Assembly (NCBI GenBank): GCA_900542675.1
Contig: UQOT01000061.1
Coordinates: forward strand, 1-11,778
Reading direction: 5' to 3'
Origin: an uncultured Eubacteriales bacterium
GTDB taxonomy: Bacteria; Bacillota; Clostridia; Monoglobales; Monoglobaceae
DNA: 11,778 nt
Within the stretch, counting starts at the first letter, position 1, and each line of letters starts with the position of its first letter. The notes below the pieces were generated by a model. That model was not told the origin of the DNA and ran no database searches. It was given only the letters and a program-made list of their open reading frames with translations. The translations under genes were made by a program, and so were the position numbers. Positions 1 to 5,377 of this stretch are shown piece after piece.

Positions 1-1048
1 AGGCGCCTACTACAAAATATCTCAGCTATCGGACGCCGAGAAGAAAAAAGGCGTTATCGCGTGCTCCGCGGGCAACCACGCACAGGGCGTTGCTCTTGCG
101 GCGCAAAGAAGCGGTATTAAGGCAAAAATATGTATCCCCGACGGTGCACCGATATCAAAGGTTGAAGCTACAAAAAGCTACGGCGCGGACGTTTGCCTTG
201 TAGAGGGCGTGTATGACGACGCGTACGAAAAGGCTGTATCTCTCGTTAAGGAGACGGGCGCGACATTTATTCACCCGTTTGACGATGAGATGGTTATCGC
301 GGGTCAGGGCTCAATCGGGCTTGAGATAATCGACCAGCTTCCCGATGTGGACGCTATTGTCGTTCCCGTCGGCGGCGGCGGACTTATAAGCGGCGTAGCA
401 TTCGCCCTAAAATCGCTCGACCCGAACATCAAGGTATACGGCGTTCAGGCAGAGGGCGCGCCGTCAATGAAGCAATCGCTTAAGGACAAAAAAATTGAAA
501 CCCTGTCCAATGTACATACAATCGCCGACGGTATTGCGGTAAAAACTCCGGGCGACCACACATTTGAGCTTTGCAAAAAGTACGTTGACGACATTGTTAC
601 CGTGTCGGACGATGAAATTTCCACAGCAATCCTTGAGCTTATCGAACGCGAAAAGCTCATTGCTGAGGGCGCCGGAGCAACCTCGGTTGCCGCAGTAATG
701 TTTGACAAATTACCCGTAAAGGGCAAAAATGTTGTCTGCCTCGTATCAGGCGGAAATATTGACGTAACAATACTCTCAAGAGTCATAAACAGAGGACTTC
801 AGAAGTCGGGCAGACTTGCGGAGCTCGTAATAGAGCTCACCGACAAGCCGGGTCAGCTTATGGGCGTTTCAAACATAATCTCAAGCTACGGTGCAAACGT
901 TGTGTCGCTCGACCATAACCGCGCAGACGAGAGACTCGATATAAACGACTGTGTGCTAAGAATTTCAATCGAGACCAGAAATCAGGCACACCTTGACGAA
1001 ATAAAAGAAGCTCTGACAAAGAGCGGCTATAAAATCAGAAACCACTAA
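1..1048 (+). CDS. ilvA: Threonine ammonia-lyase (threonine dehydratase), 5' end missing
   Basis: PLP enzyme that deaminates threonine to 2-oxobutyrate and ammonia, the entry step of isoleucine synthesis or of threonine catabolism. The reading frame is open from base 2, giving about 348 residues; the N-terminal 50 or so, with the PLP-binding lysine, lie outside the window. Visible motifs, counted from base 2: GAYYK at the edge (the tail of the usual SFKxRGAxxK block), SAGNHAQG at 22-29, the phosphate-binding GGGG loop at 124-127 and SGGN near the end of the catalytic domain. From about residue 272 an ACT regulatory domain follows (ELTDKPGQL, then a second half to the C-terminus). One ACT domain and a total near 400 residues fit the short TdcB-like form, so tdcB is an equally fair symbol. 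The stop is 22 bases before ridA and the two are probably co-transcribed. The enzyme family is secure; biosynthetic versus catabolic role is not. Confidence 0.93.
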   Translation, partial: GAYYKISQLSDAEKKKGVIACSAGNHAQGVALAAQRSGIKAKICIPDGAPISKVEATKSYGADVCLVEGVYDDAYEKAVSLVKETGATFIHPFDDEMVIAGQGSIGLEIIDQLPDVDAIVVPVGGGGLISGVAFALKSLDPNIKVYGVQAEGAPSMKQSLKDKKIETLSNVHTIADGIAVKTPGDHTFELCKKYVDDIVTVSDDEISTAILELIEREKLIAEGAGATSVAAVMFDKLPVKGKNVVCLVSGGNIDVTILSRVINRGLQKSGRLAELVIELTDKPGQLMGVSNIISSYGANVVSLDHNRADERLDINDCVLRISIETRNQAHLDEIKEALTKSGYKIRNH

Positions 1049-1070
1049 TATATTTGGGAGGTAAAAATTT

Positions 1071-1442
1071 ATGAAAAAAATTCACACAAACAACGCACCC
1101 GAAGCGATAGGTCCGTACACTCAGGCAATAGAGTCAAACGGAATGGTATTTACATCAGGTCAGATAGCGATTAACCCCGCAACGGGCAATGTTGAAGCAA
1201 ACGACATAAACAGTCAGACCGAACAGGTAATGAAAAACCTCGGCGCAATTTTAGAAGCTGCCGGCACATCGTTTGAAAAAGCAGTCAAAACAGTATGCTT
1301 TCTCGCGGATATGAACGACTTTGCGGCGTTCAACGAAATCTACGGAAAGTATTTCACATCAAAACCCGCCCGCTCCTGCGTAGCAGTAAAAACTCTTCCG
1401 AAAAATGTTTTGGTAGAAGTCGAAGTTATAGCAGAGAAGTAG
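1071..1442 (+). CDS. ridA: RidA family enamine/imine deaminase
   Basis: Cytosolic YjgF/YER057c/UK114 family protein of 123 residues, the usual full length. RidA hydrolyses the reactive 2-aminoacrylate/2-aminocrotonate enamines and imines released by PLP dehydratases such as the threonine ammonia-lyase encoded just upstream, so the gene order matches the biochemistry. The C-terminal signature ARSCVAVKTLPKNVLVEVEV contains the conserved substrate-binding Arg and the Glu near the C-terminus; the N-terminal PEAIGPYTQAI block is also typical. The start is set by GGGAGG at 1056-1061, nine bases before ATG. No convincing intrinsic terminator lies directly after the stop; the first hairpin able to end this transcript is at 1600-1645. 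Confidence 0.96.
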   Translation: MKKIHTNNAPEAIGPYTQAIESNGMVFTSGQIAINPATGNVEANDINSQTEQVMKNLGAILEAAGTSFEKAVKTVCFLADMNDFAAFNEIYGKYFTSKPARSCVAVKTLPKNVLVEVEVIAEK

Positions 1443-1472
1443 AGGCAGATATTATTCGACCACAATTTATAG

Positions 1473-1501
1473 TTGACAAAATTTAAATATAGATATATAA
1501 T
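1473..1501 (+). promoter_or_regulatory. Perfect-consensus sigma-A promoter
   Basis: TTGACA at 1473-1478 and TATAAT at 1496-1501 are separated by exactly 17 bases, so every core position is consensus. Transcription should start near 1508. No protein gene lies downstream on this strand before 4733, so the likely product is the short RNA described next. It lies only 31 bases after the ridA stop. Confidence 0.8.
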
Positions 1502-1507
1502 AACCAT

Positions 1508-1646
1508 AGAAAGATATGGCTAACGAATTAACGGTTAGTCAAAGGTTTTAATTTTAAGCAGTATAATACCTTTGGTCTTGGCGGTTATACTGCTTTCATA
1601 GCAGCAGCAATCATAATTATTATGGTTGCTGCTGCTATTTTAATTT
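1508..1646 (+). ncRNA. Candidate small structured RNA with H-type pseudoknot
   Basis: A stretch of about 140 bases between a perfect promoter and a terminator-like hairpin. By hand pairing: a hairpin GGCUAAC (1518-1524) with GUUAGUC (1534-1540, one G-U pair). Next are two interleaved perfect helices, CAAAGGU (1540-1546) with ACCUUUG (1568-1574), and GCAGUAUAA (1558-1566) with UUAUACUGC (1585-1593). The order a-b-a'-b' with linkers of 11, 1 and 10 bases is a sterically reasonable H-type pseudoknot. The terminator hairpin follows. It matches no RNA family that I recognise (not 6S, SRP, tmRNA, RNase P or T-box). A short reading frame inside it (ATG at 1516, 11 codons) is an alternative explanation. 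The structure was not computed and the boundaries are estimates. Confidence 0.5.
1600..1645 (+). terminator. Long palindromic terminator hairpin shared by convergent units
   Basis: AGCAGCAGCAA (1600-1610) pairs perfectly with TTGCTGCTGCT (1626-1636); a G-U pair and CAUAAU/AUUAUG (1612-1617/1619-1624) extend the stem inward to a small loop. ATTTTAATTT follows on the plus strand, giving a moderate U-tract. On the minus strand the hairpin begins at the stop codon of the Cys-rich gene but has no U-run after it, so there it may protect the 3' end rather than terminate. Confidence 0.65.
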
Positions 1647-1835
1647 GTCGCATATTACACACCTGTCGTCATAGTATGCCTCCCAATCATTTGCAAGACA
1701 GCATATGTAGTAATCGCATTCATCGCAGCAGCACTCAATTAATATGCCATTTTCGTCGTAATTCTCACCGTTGCCGAGACAGTCTTTAAAATTATTTCCG
1801 GGCGTCAGTTCTGTTCCGGTTATGTCGATAATCAT
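1635..1835 (-). CDS. Small acidic Cys-rich protein, function unknown
   Basis: 66 residues with nine Cys (19, 35, 36, 37, 40, 45, 46, 59, 62) and many Asp/Glu. The run ECCCDECDYYICC followed by a C-terminal CVIC suggests a metal-binding (zinc or Fe-S type) site or a disulfide-bonded fold; there is no signal peptide and no membrane segment. I do not recognise a named family. It is a real gene rather than a chance frame because AAGGAGA at 1843-1849 sits seven bases before ATG. The stop codon lies on the edge of the hairpin at 1600-1636, so its 3' end overlaps the candidate RNA transcribed from the other strand. Upstream on the same strand come a terminator-like repeat, a long palindrome and a promoter, so expression may be controlled through its leader. 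Confidence 0.72.
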   Translation of the reverse strand: MIIDITGTELTPGNNFKDCLGNGENYDENGILIECCCDECDYYICCLANDWEAYYDDRCVICDKLK

Positions 1836-1855
1836 TTTGTTGTCTCCTTTTTATG

Positions 1856-1885
1856 AAAATAAAAAAGCGCAGCCGTGGCCGCGCC
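1856..1885 (-). terminator. Terminator-like GC hairpin, left copy of a direct repeat
   Basis: Read on the minus strand: a GC-rich imperfect hairpin (GCGCGGCC-AC-GGCUGCGC type) followed by TTTTTTATTTT, the form of an intrinsic terminator. It ends about 20 bases before the Cys-rich start codon and just upstream of its ribosome binding site, so it would act either as the end of the palindromic RNA or as an attenuator in the leader. It is almost identical to the copy at 2100-2130, differing by one G. Confidence 0.6.
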
Positions 1886-1906
1886 TAAAAACGTAGCCTA
1901 TATTGC

Positions 1907-2009
1907 TGTGAGACAATTGTTCCAAAAAAGCCATGGAAATTTAAAATAGGCATACATTTTTAACAAATGTAAGCATGGCTTTTTTAAAACAATATTCAAT
2001 TGTCTCACA
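1907..2009 (-). repeat. 103-bp interrupted palindrome (possible MITE-like element or leader RNA)
   Basis: The outer arms are perfect: TGTGAGACAATTG (1907-1919) with CAATTGTCTCACA (1997-2009). An inner 12-bp pair, AAAAAAGCCATG with CATGGCTTTTTT, continues the stem after an asymmetric internal loop, and a small apical stem (TACATTT/AAATGTA) lies inside. No transposase and no clear target-site duplication flank it. A minus-strand promoter at 2015-2043 would start transcription at the palindrome's edge, so an RNA rod of about 100 bases is a plausible product. No coding frame across it looks real. Together with the repeats on either side, it accounts for most of the 360-base gene-free stretch at 1836-2199. 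Confidence 0.7.
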
Positions 2010-2014
2010 AAAAT

Positions 2015-2043
2015 ACTATACCACAAACTATGGAATTTGTAAA
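2015..2043 (-). promoter_or_regulatory. Putative sigma-A promoter with extended -10
   Basis: Minus strand: TTTACA (2038-2043), 17-base spacer, TATAGT (2015-2020), with TGG directly before the -10 (TGn extended motif). The predicted start, near 2008, coincides with the outer end of the palindrome at 1907-2009. It is the best promoter I find for the Cys-rich gene and its leader. Confidence 0.5.
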
Positions 2044-2099
2044 GAAAAATATGCTCATCCATACGGTAGCTTGTAAATATAACATCAATATATGGCAAT

Positions 2100-2130
2100 A
2101 AAATAAAAAAGGCGCAGCCGTGGCCGCGCC
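2100..2130 (-). terminator. Terminator-like GC hairpin, right copy; end of the malic enzyme operon
   Basis: On the minus strand GGCGCGGCC-AC-GGCTGCGCC folds into a hairpin with one mismatch, followed by TTTTTTATTTT. It lies about 70 bases after the malic enzyme stop and is the likely operon terminator. It repeats the sequence at 1856-1885 with one extra G. Confidence 0.7.
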
Positions 2131-2199
2131 CGCCCAGGCGCAAATTGGGGCACCTCATCCACCGCAAGCGGTCCCCCTTCCCCTCTCAGGGAAGGCTTT
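2131..2199. repeat. Dispersed intergenic hairpin repeat of gut-Clostridia type
   Basis: Contains CCTTCCC (2176-2182) pairing with GGGAAGG (2189-2195), an ACCGC/GCGGT mini-palindrome at 2161-2172 and CACCTCATCC at 2151-2160. From memory, closely similar blocks occur many times between genes in Ruminococcaceae and related gut Firmicutes, often next to gene ends. Only one full copy is in this window, so its repeat status rests on that recollection. It directly abuts the malic enzyme stop codon. Confidence 0.5.
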
Positions 2200-3351
2200 T
2201 TATTTTGCCGCGTCTGCAACCGCTTTTGCTACGGCGGGGGCTACTCGAGGGTCGAAGGCTTTAGGGATTATGTATTCCTCGCTGAGCTCTTCGTCTGATA
2301 TAAGACCTGCTATAGCTTTGCAGGCTGCTACCTTCATATCCTCTGTAATCGCCTTTGCTTTAGCGTCAAGCGCGCCGCGGAATATTCCCGGGAAGGCAAT
2401 AACATTATTTATCTGATTTGGGAAGTCTGAGCGTCCGGTGCCGACAACTCTTGCGCCTGCCTCGAGCGCCTTATCGGGCATAATCTCAGGCACGGGATTT
2501 GCCATTGCGAACACAATCGGGTCGGCCGCCATTGACTTAACCATATCACCGCTTACAATATCCGGCGCGGATACTCCTATAAATACGTCCGCACCCTTCA
2601 TTACGTCGGCAAGACTGCCGCTCTGCTTTTCGGGGTTAGTGATTTTTGACATCTTCTCCTGCTCGGAATTAAGACCCTCCATACCTGCACATATCGCGCC
2701 GATTTTGTCAACAAGCACTATATTCTTCGCGCCCATATTCATCAGCATCTTACAAATCGCGATGCCCGCGCTGCCCGCTCCGTTGATTACAATTTTTACA
2801 TTCTCAATCTGCTTTTTAACAACGCGCAGTGCGTTCATAATACCCGCAGATACAACAATCGCCGTGCCGTGCTGGTCATCGTGGAACACCGGGATATCAA
2901 GAGCCTCCTGGAGTCGTCTCTCGACCTCAAAACACCTCGGCGCGGAAATATCCTCAAGATTAATACCACCGAACGTCGGGGCAATATTCTTGACTGTGCT
3001 CACTATCTCGTCAACATCGTTTGTGTCAAGGCAAATCGGGAACGCGTCAATCCCCGCAAAATTCTTAAACAGCACACACTTGCCCTCCATAACCGGCATA
3101 CCTGCCTCGGGGCCGATATCACCGAGACCGAGCACCGCACTGCCGTCGGTTACGACTGCAACAAGATTGCCCTTTCGCGTATAATCATACACCTTTGCCT
3201 TATCCTTTGCGATTTCGCGGCACGGCTCGGCAACGCCCGGCGTATATGCAGTCGCGAGCTGGTCTTTATTGCTCGTCTCCGCACGTGATACTACCTCAAT
3301 CTTACCTTTCAGCTTTTTATGCAGTTCGATTGCAGCCTTGTTATAGTCCAT
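2200..3351 (-). CDS. NAD(P)-dependent malic enzyme (malate dehydrogenase, decarboxylating)
   Basis: Oxidatively decarboxylates malate to pyruvate and CO2 with reduction of NAD(P); cytosolic central carbon metabolism. 383 residues is the usual length of the short bacterial form without the phosphotransacetylase tail found in MaeB. Motifs: YTPGVAEPC at 36-44, the substrate/catalytic block GKCVLFKNFAGIDAFP around 90-105, metal-binding NLEDISAPRC at 131-140, HDDQHGTA at 157-164, the Rossmann loop GAGSAG at 191-196 and MANPVPE further on. The start is fixed by AAGGAGAG, which lies inside the last codons of coaX; only two bases separate the coaX stop from this ATG, so the two are translationally coupled. 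It is the last gene of the operon, and repeat and terminator sequences follow. Cofactor preference cannot be read with confidence. Confidence 0.95.
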   Translation of the reverse strand: MDYNKAAIELHKKLKGKIEVVSRAETSNKDQLATAYTPGVAEPCREIAKDKAKVYDYTRKGNLVAVVTDGSAVLGLGDIGPEAGMPVMEGKCVLFKNFAGIDAFPICLDTNDVDEIVSTVKNIAPTFGGINLEDISAPRCFEVERRLQEALDIPVFHDDQHGTAIVVSAGIMNALRVVKKQIENVKIVINGAGSAGIAICKMLMNMGAKNIVLVDKIGAICAGMEGLNSEQEKMSKITNPEKQSGSLADVMKGADVFIGVSAPDIVSGDMVKSMAADPIVFAMANPVPEIMPDKALEAGARVVGTGRSDFPNQINNVIAFPGIFRGALDAKAKAITEDMKVAACKAIAGLISDEELSEEYIIPKAFDPRVAPAVAKAVADAAK

Positions 3352-3353
3352 CT

Positions 3354-4124
3354 TTATCTCTCCTTGTTCTTATCGTATAGTATTTTAAGTCCGTCAAGAG
3401 TCAGCATACTGTCAACGACGTCAATCTCCTCGGACTGTTTAGCTATTGTTTTGGCAAGCCCGCCCGTCGCGACAACGGTTGCGTCCTCGCCTATTTCCTT
3501 CTTAAACCGCCTTATTATGCCGTCCGCCTGACCGGCCTGACCGTAAACCGCTCCGCTCTGGATTGCGTGTATTGTATTGCGGCCGATTACGCCGTCCGGC
3601 TCGACTATCTCAACCTTCGGCAGCTTAGCCGTCTTTTCAAACAGTGCGTCCATTGAAATTTTAACGCCCGCAACAATAACACCGCCGATATAATCGCCCT
3701 TTCGGTCAACTGCGCAAAAAGTTGTCGCGGTGCCGAAATCCACAATAACAAGCGGCGGCTTATACTTATTAATCGCCGCCACAGCGTTAACTATGCGGTC
3801 GGCGCCGAGCTCCTTCGGATTATCCATACGGATATTCATCCCCGTCTTTATTCCCGGTCCGACTATCATCGGTTCGCACCCGATGTAACGCTTAACTGCG
3901 TTTTTAAGCGAGTGCATAACGGTCGGTACAACCGATGCAATCATAACATCGGTAATATCGCCGCCCTGCACATTTTCAAGGCTTAAAAACTGCATAAGCA
4001 GCACGCCGTACTCATCACTCGCTTTGTTGATATCGGTAGCCATACGCCAGTTGCGGCGCAGCTTAGATTTTTCATAAAGGGCAACAACTATATTTGTATT
4101 GCCCACGTCAATTGCTAAAATCAT
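3354..4124 (-). CDS. coaX: Type III pantothenate kinase
   Basis: Phosphorylates pantothenate to 4'-phosphopantothenate, the first step of coenzyme A synthesis, in the cytosol; the type III enzyme is not feedback-inhibited by CoA and often needs a monovalent cation. The 256 residues match the family. Signatures seen: the N-terminal phosphate loop DVGNTN at 6-11, GADR at 107-110 with the catalytic Asp109, DFGTATTF at 129-136 and ATGGLA near 219-224 (ASKHA fold). A purine-rich AGAGGAAAG precedes the start. It is the middle gene of a minus-strand operon, 29 bases after the metallophosphoesterase and 2 bases before the malic enzyme. BirA, a common coaX neighbour, is not in view. Confidence 0.96.
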   Translation of the reverse strand: MILAIDVGNTNIVVALYEKSKLRRNWRMATDINKASDEYGVLLMQFLSLENVQGGDITDVMIASVVPTVMHSLKNAVKRYIGCEPMIVGPGIKTGMNIRMDNPKELGADRIVNAVAAINKYKPPLVIVDFGTATTFCAVDRKGDYIGGVIVAGVKISMDALFEKTAKLPKVEIVEPDGVIGRNTIHAIQSGAVYGQAGQADGIIRRFKKEIGEDATVVATGGLAKTIAKQSEEIDVVDSMLTLDGLKILYDKNKER

Positions 4125-4153
4125 TTTTTCTTTCCTCTTTCGTACCCCCGTCT

Positions 4154-4615
4154 TTACGGACGTTTTTTAAGCTCAGCTTCGACTTTGCCGTTATTTATAT
4201 TAAGCACCATATATGTGAAGCGGCTGCTGCCCGGATTTAACACTAAAATTCCGTCCTGCTCCTCGCAAAACGGCTCGTGTGTATGTCCGAAAATACAAAT
4301 ATCCGCCTCAAAGTCACGCGCTTTTTGCCGAAGCTTGTAAAGGCTCTGCTTAACGCCGTACATATGGCCGTGAGTTAAAAATATGCACTTGCCGCCGAAA
4401 TTAAACACGCGGTCATTCGGAACACCGCGCACAAGCCAGTCGTTGTTACCAAGCACATATTCAACCGGCGTATCCGGGAAGCTGCGCAGGATATCGTCTG
4501 CATCGTGCTGCACGTCTCCCGCAAATATTATCATATCGGCGCTTTGCTCATATGTCACTGCATCGAATATGCTCTGAAAATTGCCGTGAGCGTCGCTGAA
4601 AATCAACGCCTTCAT
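4154..4615 (-). CDS. YfcE/MJ0936-type metallophosphoesterase
   Basis: Small calcineurin-fold phosphodiesterase of 153 residues. Dimetal motifs are complete and in order: DAH (D8, H10), GD (33-34), GNND (56-59), THGH (81-84) and GHTH (110-113), with the usual closing NPGSSR. Family members hydrolyse model phosphodiesters; the physiological substrate is generally unknown and cannot be deduced here. I start it at the ATG ending at 4615 rather than the in-frame ATG six codons upstream, because AGGAGGTG at 4621-4628 is five bases before the former and the first motif then begins at residue 4, as usual. It is the first gene of the operon with coaX and malic enzyme, with a good promoter at 4646-4674. 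Confidence 0.92.
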   Translation of the reverse strand: MKALIFSDAHGNFQSIFDAVTYEQSADMIIFAGDVQHDADDILRSFPDTPVEYVLGNNDWLVRGVPNDRVFNFGGKCIFLTHGHMYGVKQSLYKLRQKARDFEADICIFGHTHEPFCEEQDGILVLNPGSSRFTYMVLNINNGKVEAELKKRP

Positions 4616-4645
4616 CCAAACACCTCCTGCCAACCTTTTCTATAG

Positions 4646-4674
4646 ATTATAACACACAAATATTTTTTTGTCAC
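4646..4674 (-). promoter_or_regulatory. Sigma-A promoter for the phosphoesterase-coaX-malic enzyme operon
   Basis: Minus strand GTGACA (4669-4674), 17-base spacer, TATAAT (4646-4651) with TGT immediately before it (extended -10). The predicted start near 4639 gives a leader of about 25 bases containing the AGGAGGTG site. Its -35 region lies beside the control region of the divergent operon at 4733. Confidence 0.75.
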
Positions 4675-4686
4675 TATTTTTATTAA

Positions 4687-4703
4687 AATACATAGAATGT
4701 ATT
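4687..4703 (+). promoter_or_regulatory. 17-bp palindrome upstream of the small-protein operon
   Basis: AATACAT-AGA-ATGTATT is a perfect 7-bp inverted repeat, a possible operator. It overlaps CATAGAAT (4691-4698), which resembles the -10 element of sporulation sigma E/K promoters, and TAGAAT, which would sit a long 19 bases from TTGTCA (4668-4673) as a weak sigma-A promoter. I cannot choose between these readings; no good vegetative promoter is apparent for the operon. Confidence 0.35.
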
Positions 4704-4732
4704 GAAAGAATATTGAAAGGAGCGAAAAAATT

Positions 4733-4984
4733 ATGTACAACATAGACCCAAATAAGCTCAGTCAAATGCTGGCGCAGCTAAACGGCAAGGTATCAAACGA
4801 CGATATAAATGCGGCTCTCGGCGCACTTAAAAACTCAAATCAAAGTGAGCTCAAAAAGCAGCTCGGCAGTATCAGCAAGGAGCAGCTAAACAGCGCTCTT
4901 GCCGCAAATCCCGCCCTGCAAAAAATGGCAGCGTCCAACCCGAACTTTATGAAGAATTTAAATTCGATTTTGGGAAACAAATAA
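4733..4984 (+). CDS. Small helical protein, function unknown (first of three)
   Basis: 83 residues, not recognised. It has no signal peptide and no membrane segment. It reads as two loosely repeated amphipathic helical units (NKLSQMLAQLNGKVSNDDIN and SELKKQLGSISKEQLNSALA), rich in Asn, Gln, Leu and Ala, followed by a tail with several Asn-Pro turns. The start is supported by AAAGGAG at 4716-4722, ten bases before ATG. It opens a tight operon: the next start is one base after its stop, which implies translational coupling. A soluble partner or assembly protein for the third, membrane-anchored product is conceivable, but this is only an inference from gene order. Confidence 0.75.
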   Translation: MYNIDPNKLSQMLAQLNGKVSNDDINAALGALKNSNQSELKKQLGSISKEQLNSALAANPALQKMAASNPNFMKNLNSILGNK

Positions 4985-4985
4985 T

Positions 4986-5366
4986 ATGGACAGCGACTTT
5001 GATTTAAGCTCTGCGATCGAGCAGATACAGAATATGATGAATACGGACGACGGTCAGGCTAAGCTTAATAACATAATAAACGCCTTTACCGCAGGCCCCG
5101 ATGAGCCGCAGGCAAACGCGGCGCCTGATGGTTTTGGCACAGGCGGAGCTTTGGGTCTTGACCAGATGGACCTTATGATAAAGCTCGGCGGAATACTGTC
5201 GTCAGTTAAAGAGCAGGAGAACGGAAAAAGCGCCAAGCTTCTCTATGCAATAAAGCCGTACCTTAAAAAGTCACGGCAGGACAAAACCGATGGTGCGATA
5301 AAGATAATGGGTATGGTTAAGGCATTCGCTCTGCTCAAAGACAGCGGCATAAATCTGAATTTTTAG
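4986..5366 (+). CDS. Small helical protein, function unknown (second of three)
   Basis: 126 residues, not confidently recognised. Its N-terminal third is acidic and helical (AIEQIQNMMNTDDGQAKLNN), the middle is a flexible Gly/Ala/Pro segment, and the C-terminal half is a basic helical block (SAKLLYAIKPYLKKSRQDKT then AIKIMGMVKAFALLKDSG). I recall similar LLxAIKPYL...RQxKxDxAIKxM blocks in uncharacterised clostridial proteins, but cannot name a family. There is no signal peptide or membrane span. The ribosome binding site is weak (TGGGAAA inside the end of the preceding gene), so translation probably depends on coupling to the upstream gene, one base away. The third gene follows 11 bases later. 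Confidence 0.75.
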   Translation: MDSDFDLSSAIEQIQNMMNTDDGQAKLNNIINAFTAGPDEPQANAAPDGFGTGGALGLDQMDLMIKLGGILSSVKEQENGKSAKLLYAIKPYLKKSRQDKTDGAIKIMGMVKAFALLKDSGINLNF

Positions 5367-5377
5367 GAGGCGGTATC

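Noticed and set aside
1295..1486. Plus-strand frame overlapping the end of ridA
   Set aside because: Out-of-frame shadow of ridA with no ribosome binding site; the real frame is closed by a complete RidA signature.
1907..2009. 6S RNA
   Set aside because: It is a rod-shaped fold beside a promoter, but about 100 bases is too short and the AU-rich internal loop lacks the usual central bubble features.
1898..2167. Minus-strand frame of 89 codons across the palindrome
   Set aside because: It runs through the palindrome and the terminator repeat, has no ribosome binding site and resembles no protein.
2131..2199. T-box or other riboswitch
   Set aside because: The ACCGC...GCGGT hairpins superficially recall T-box antiterminators, but the element follows a stop codon, precedes a terminator and lacks the GGUGGNACCGCG-type bulge and specifier stem.
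2438..3184. Long plus-strand frame of 248 codons
   Set aside because: It is antisense to the malic enzyme gene, whose motifs are complete; the frame is open because of codon composition, has no ribosome binding site and encodes a Thr/Ser/Ile-rich nonsense pattern.
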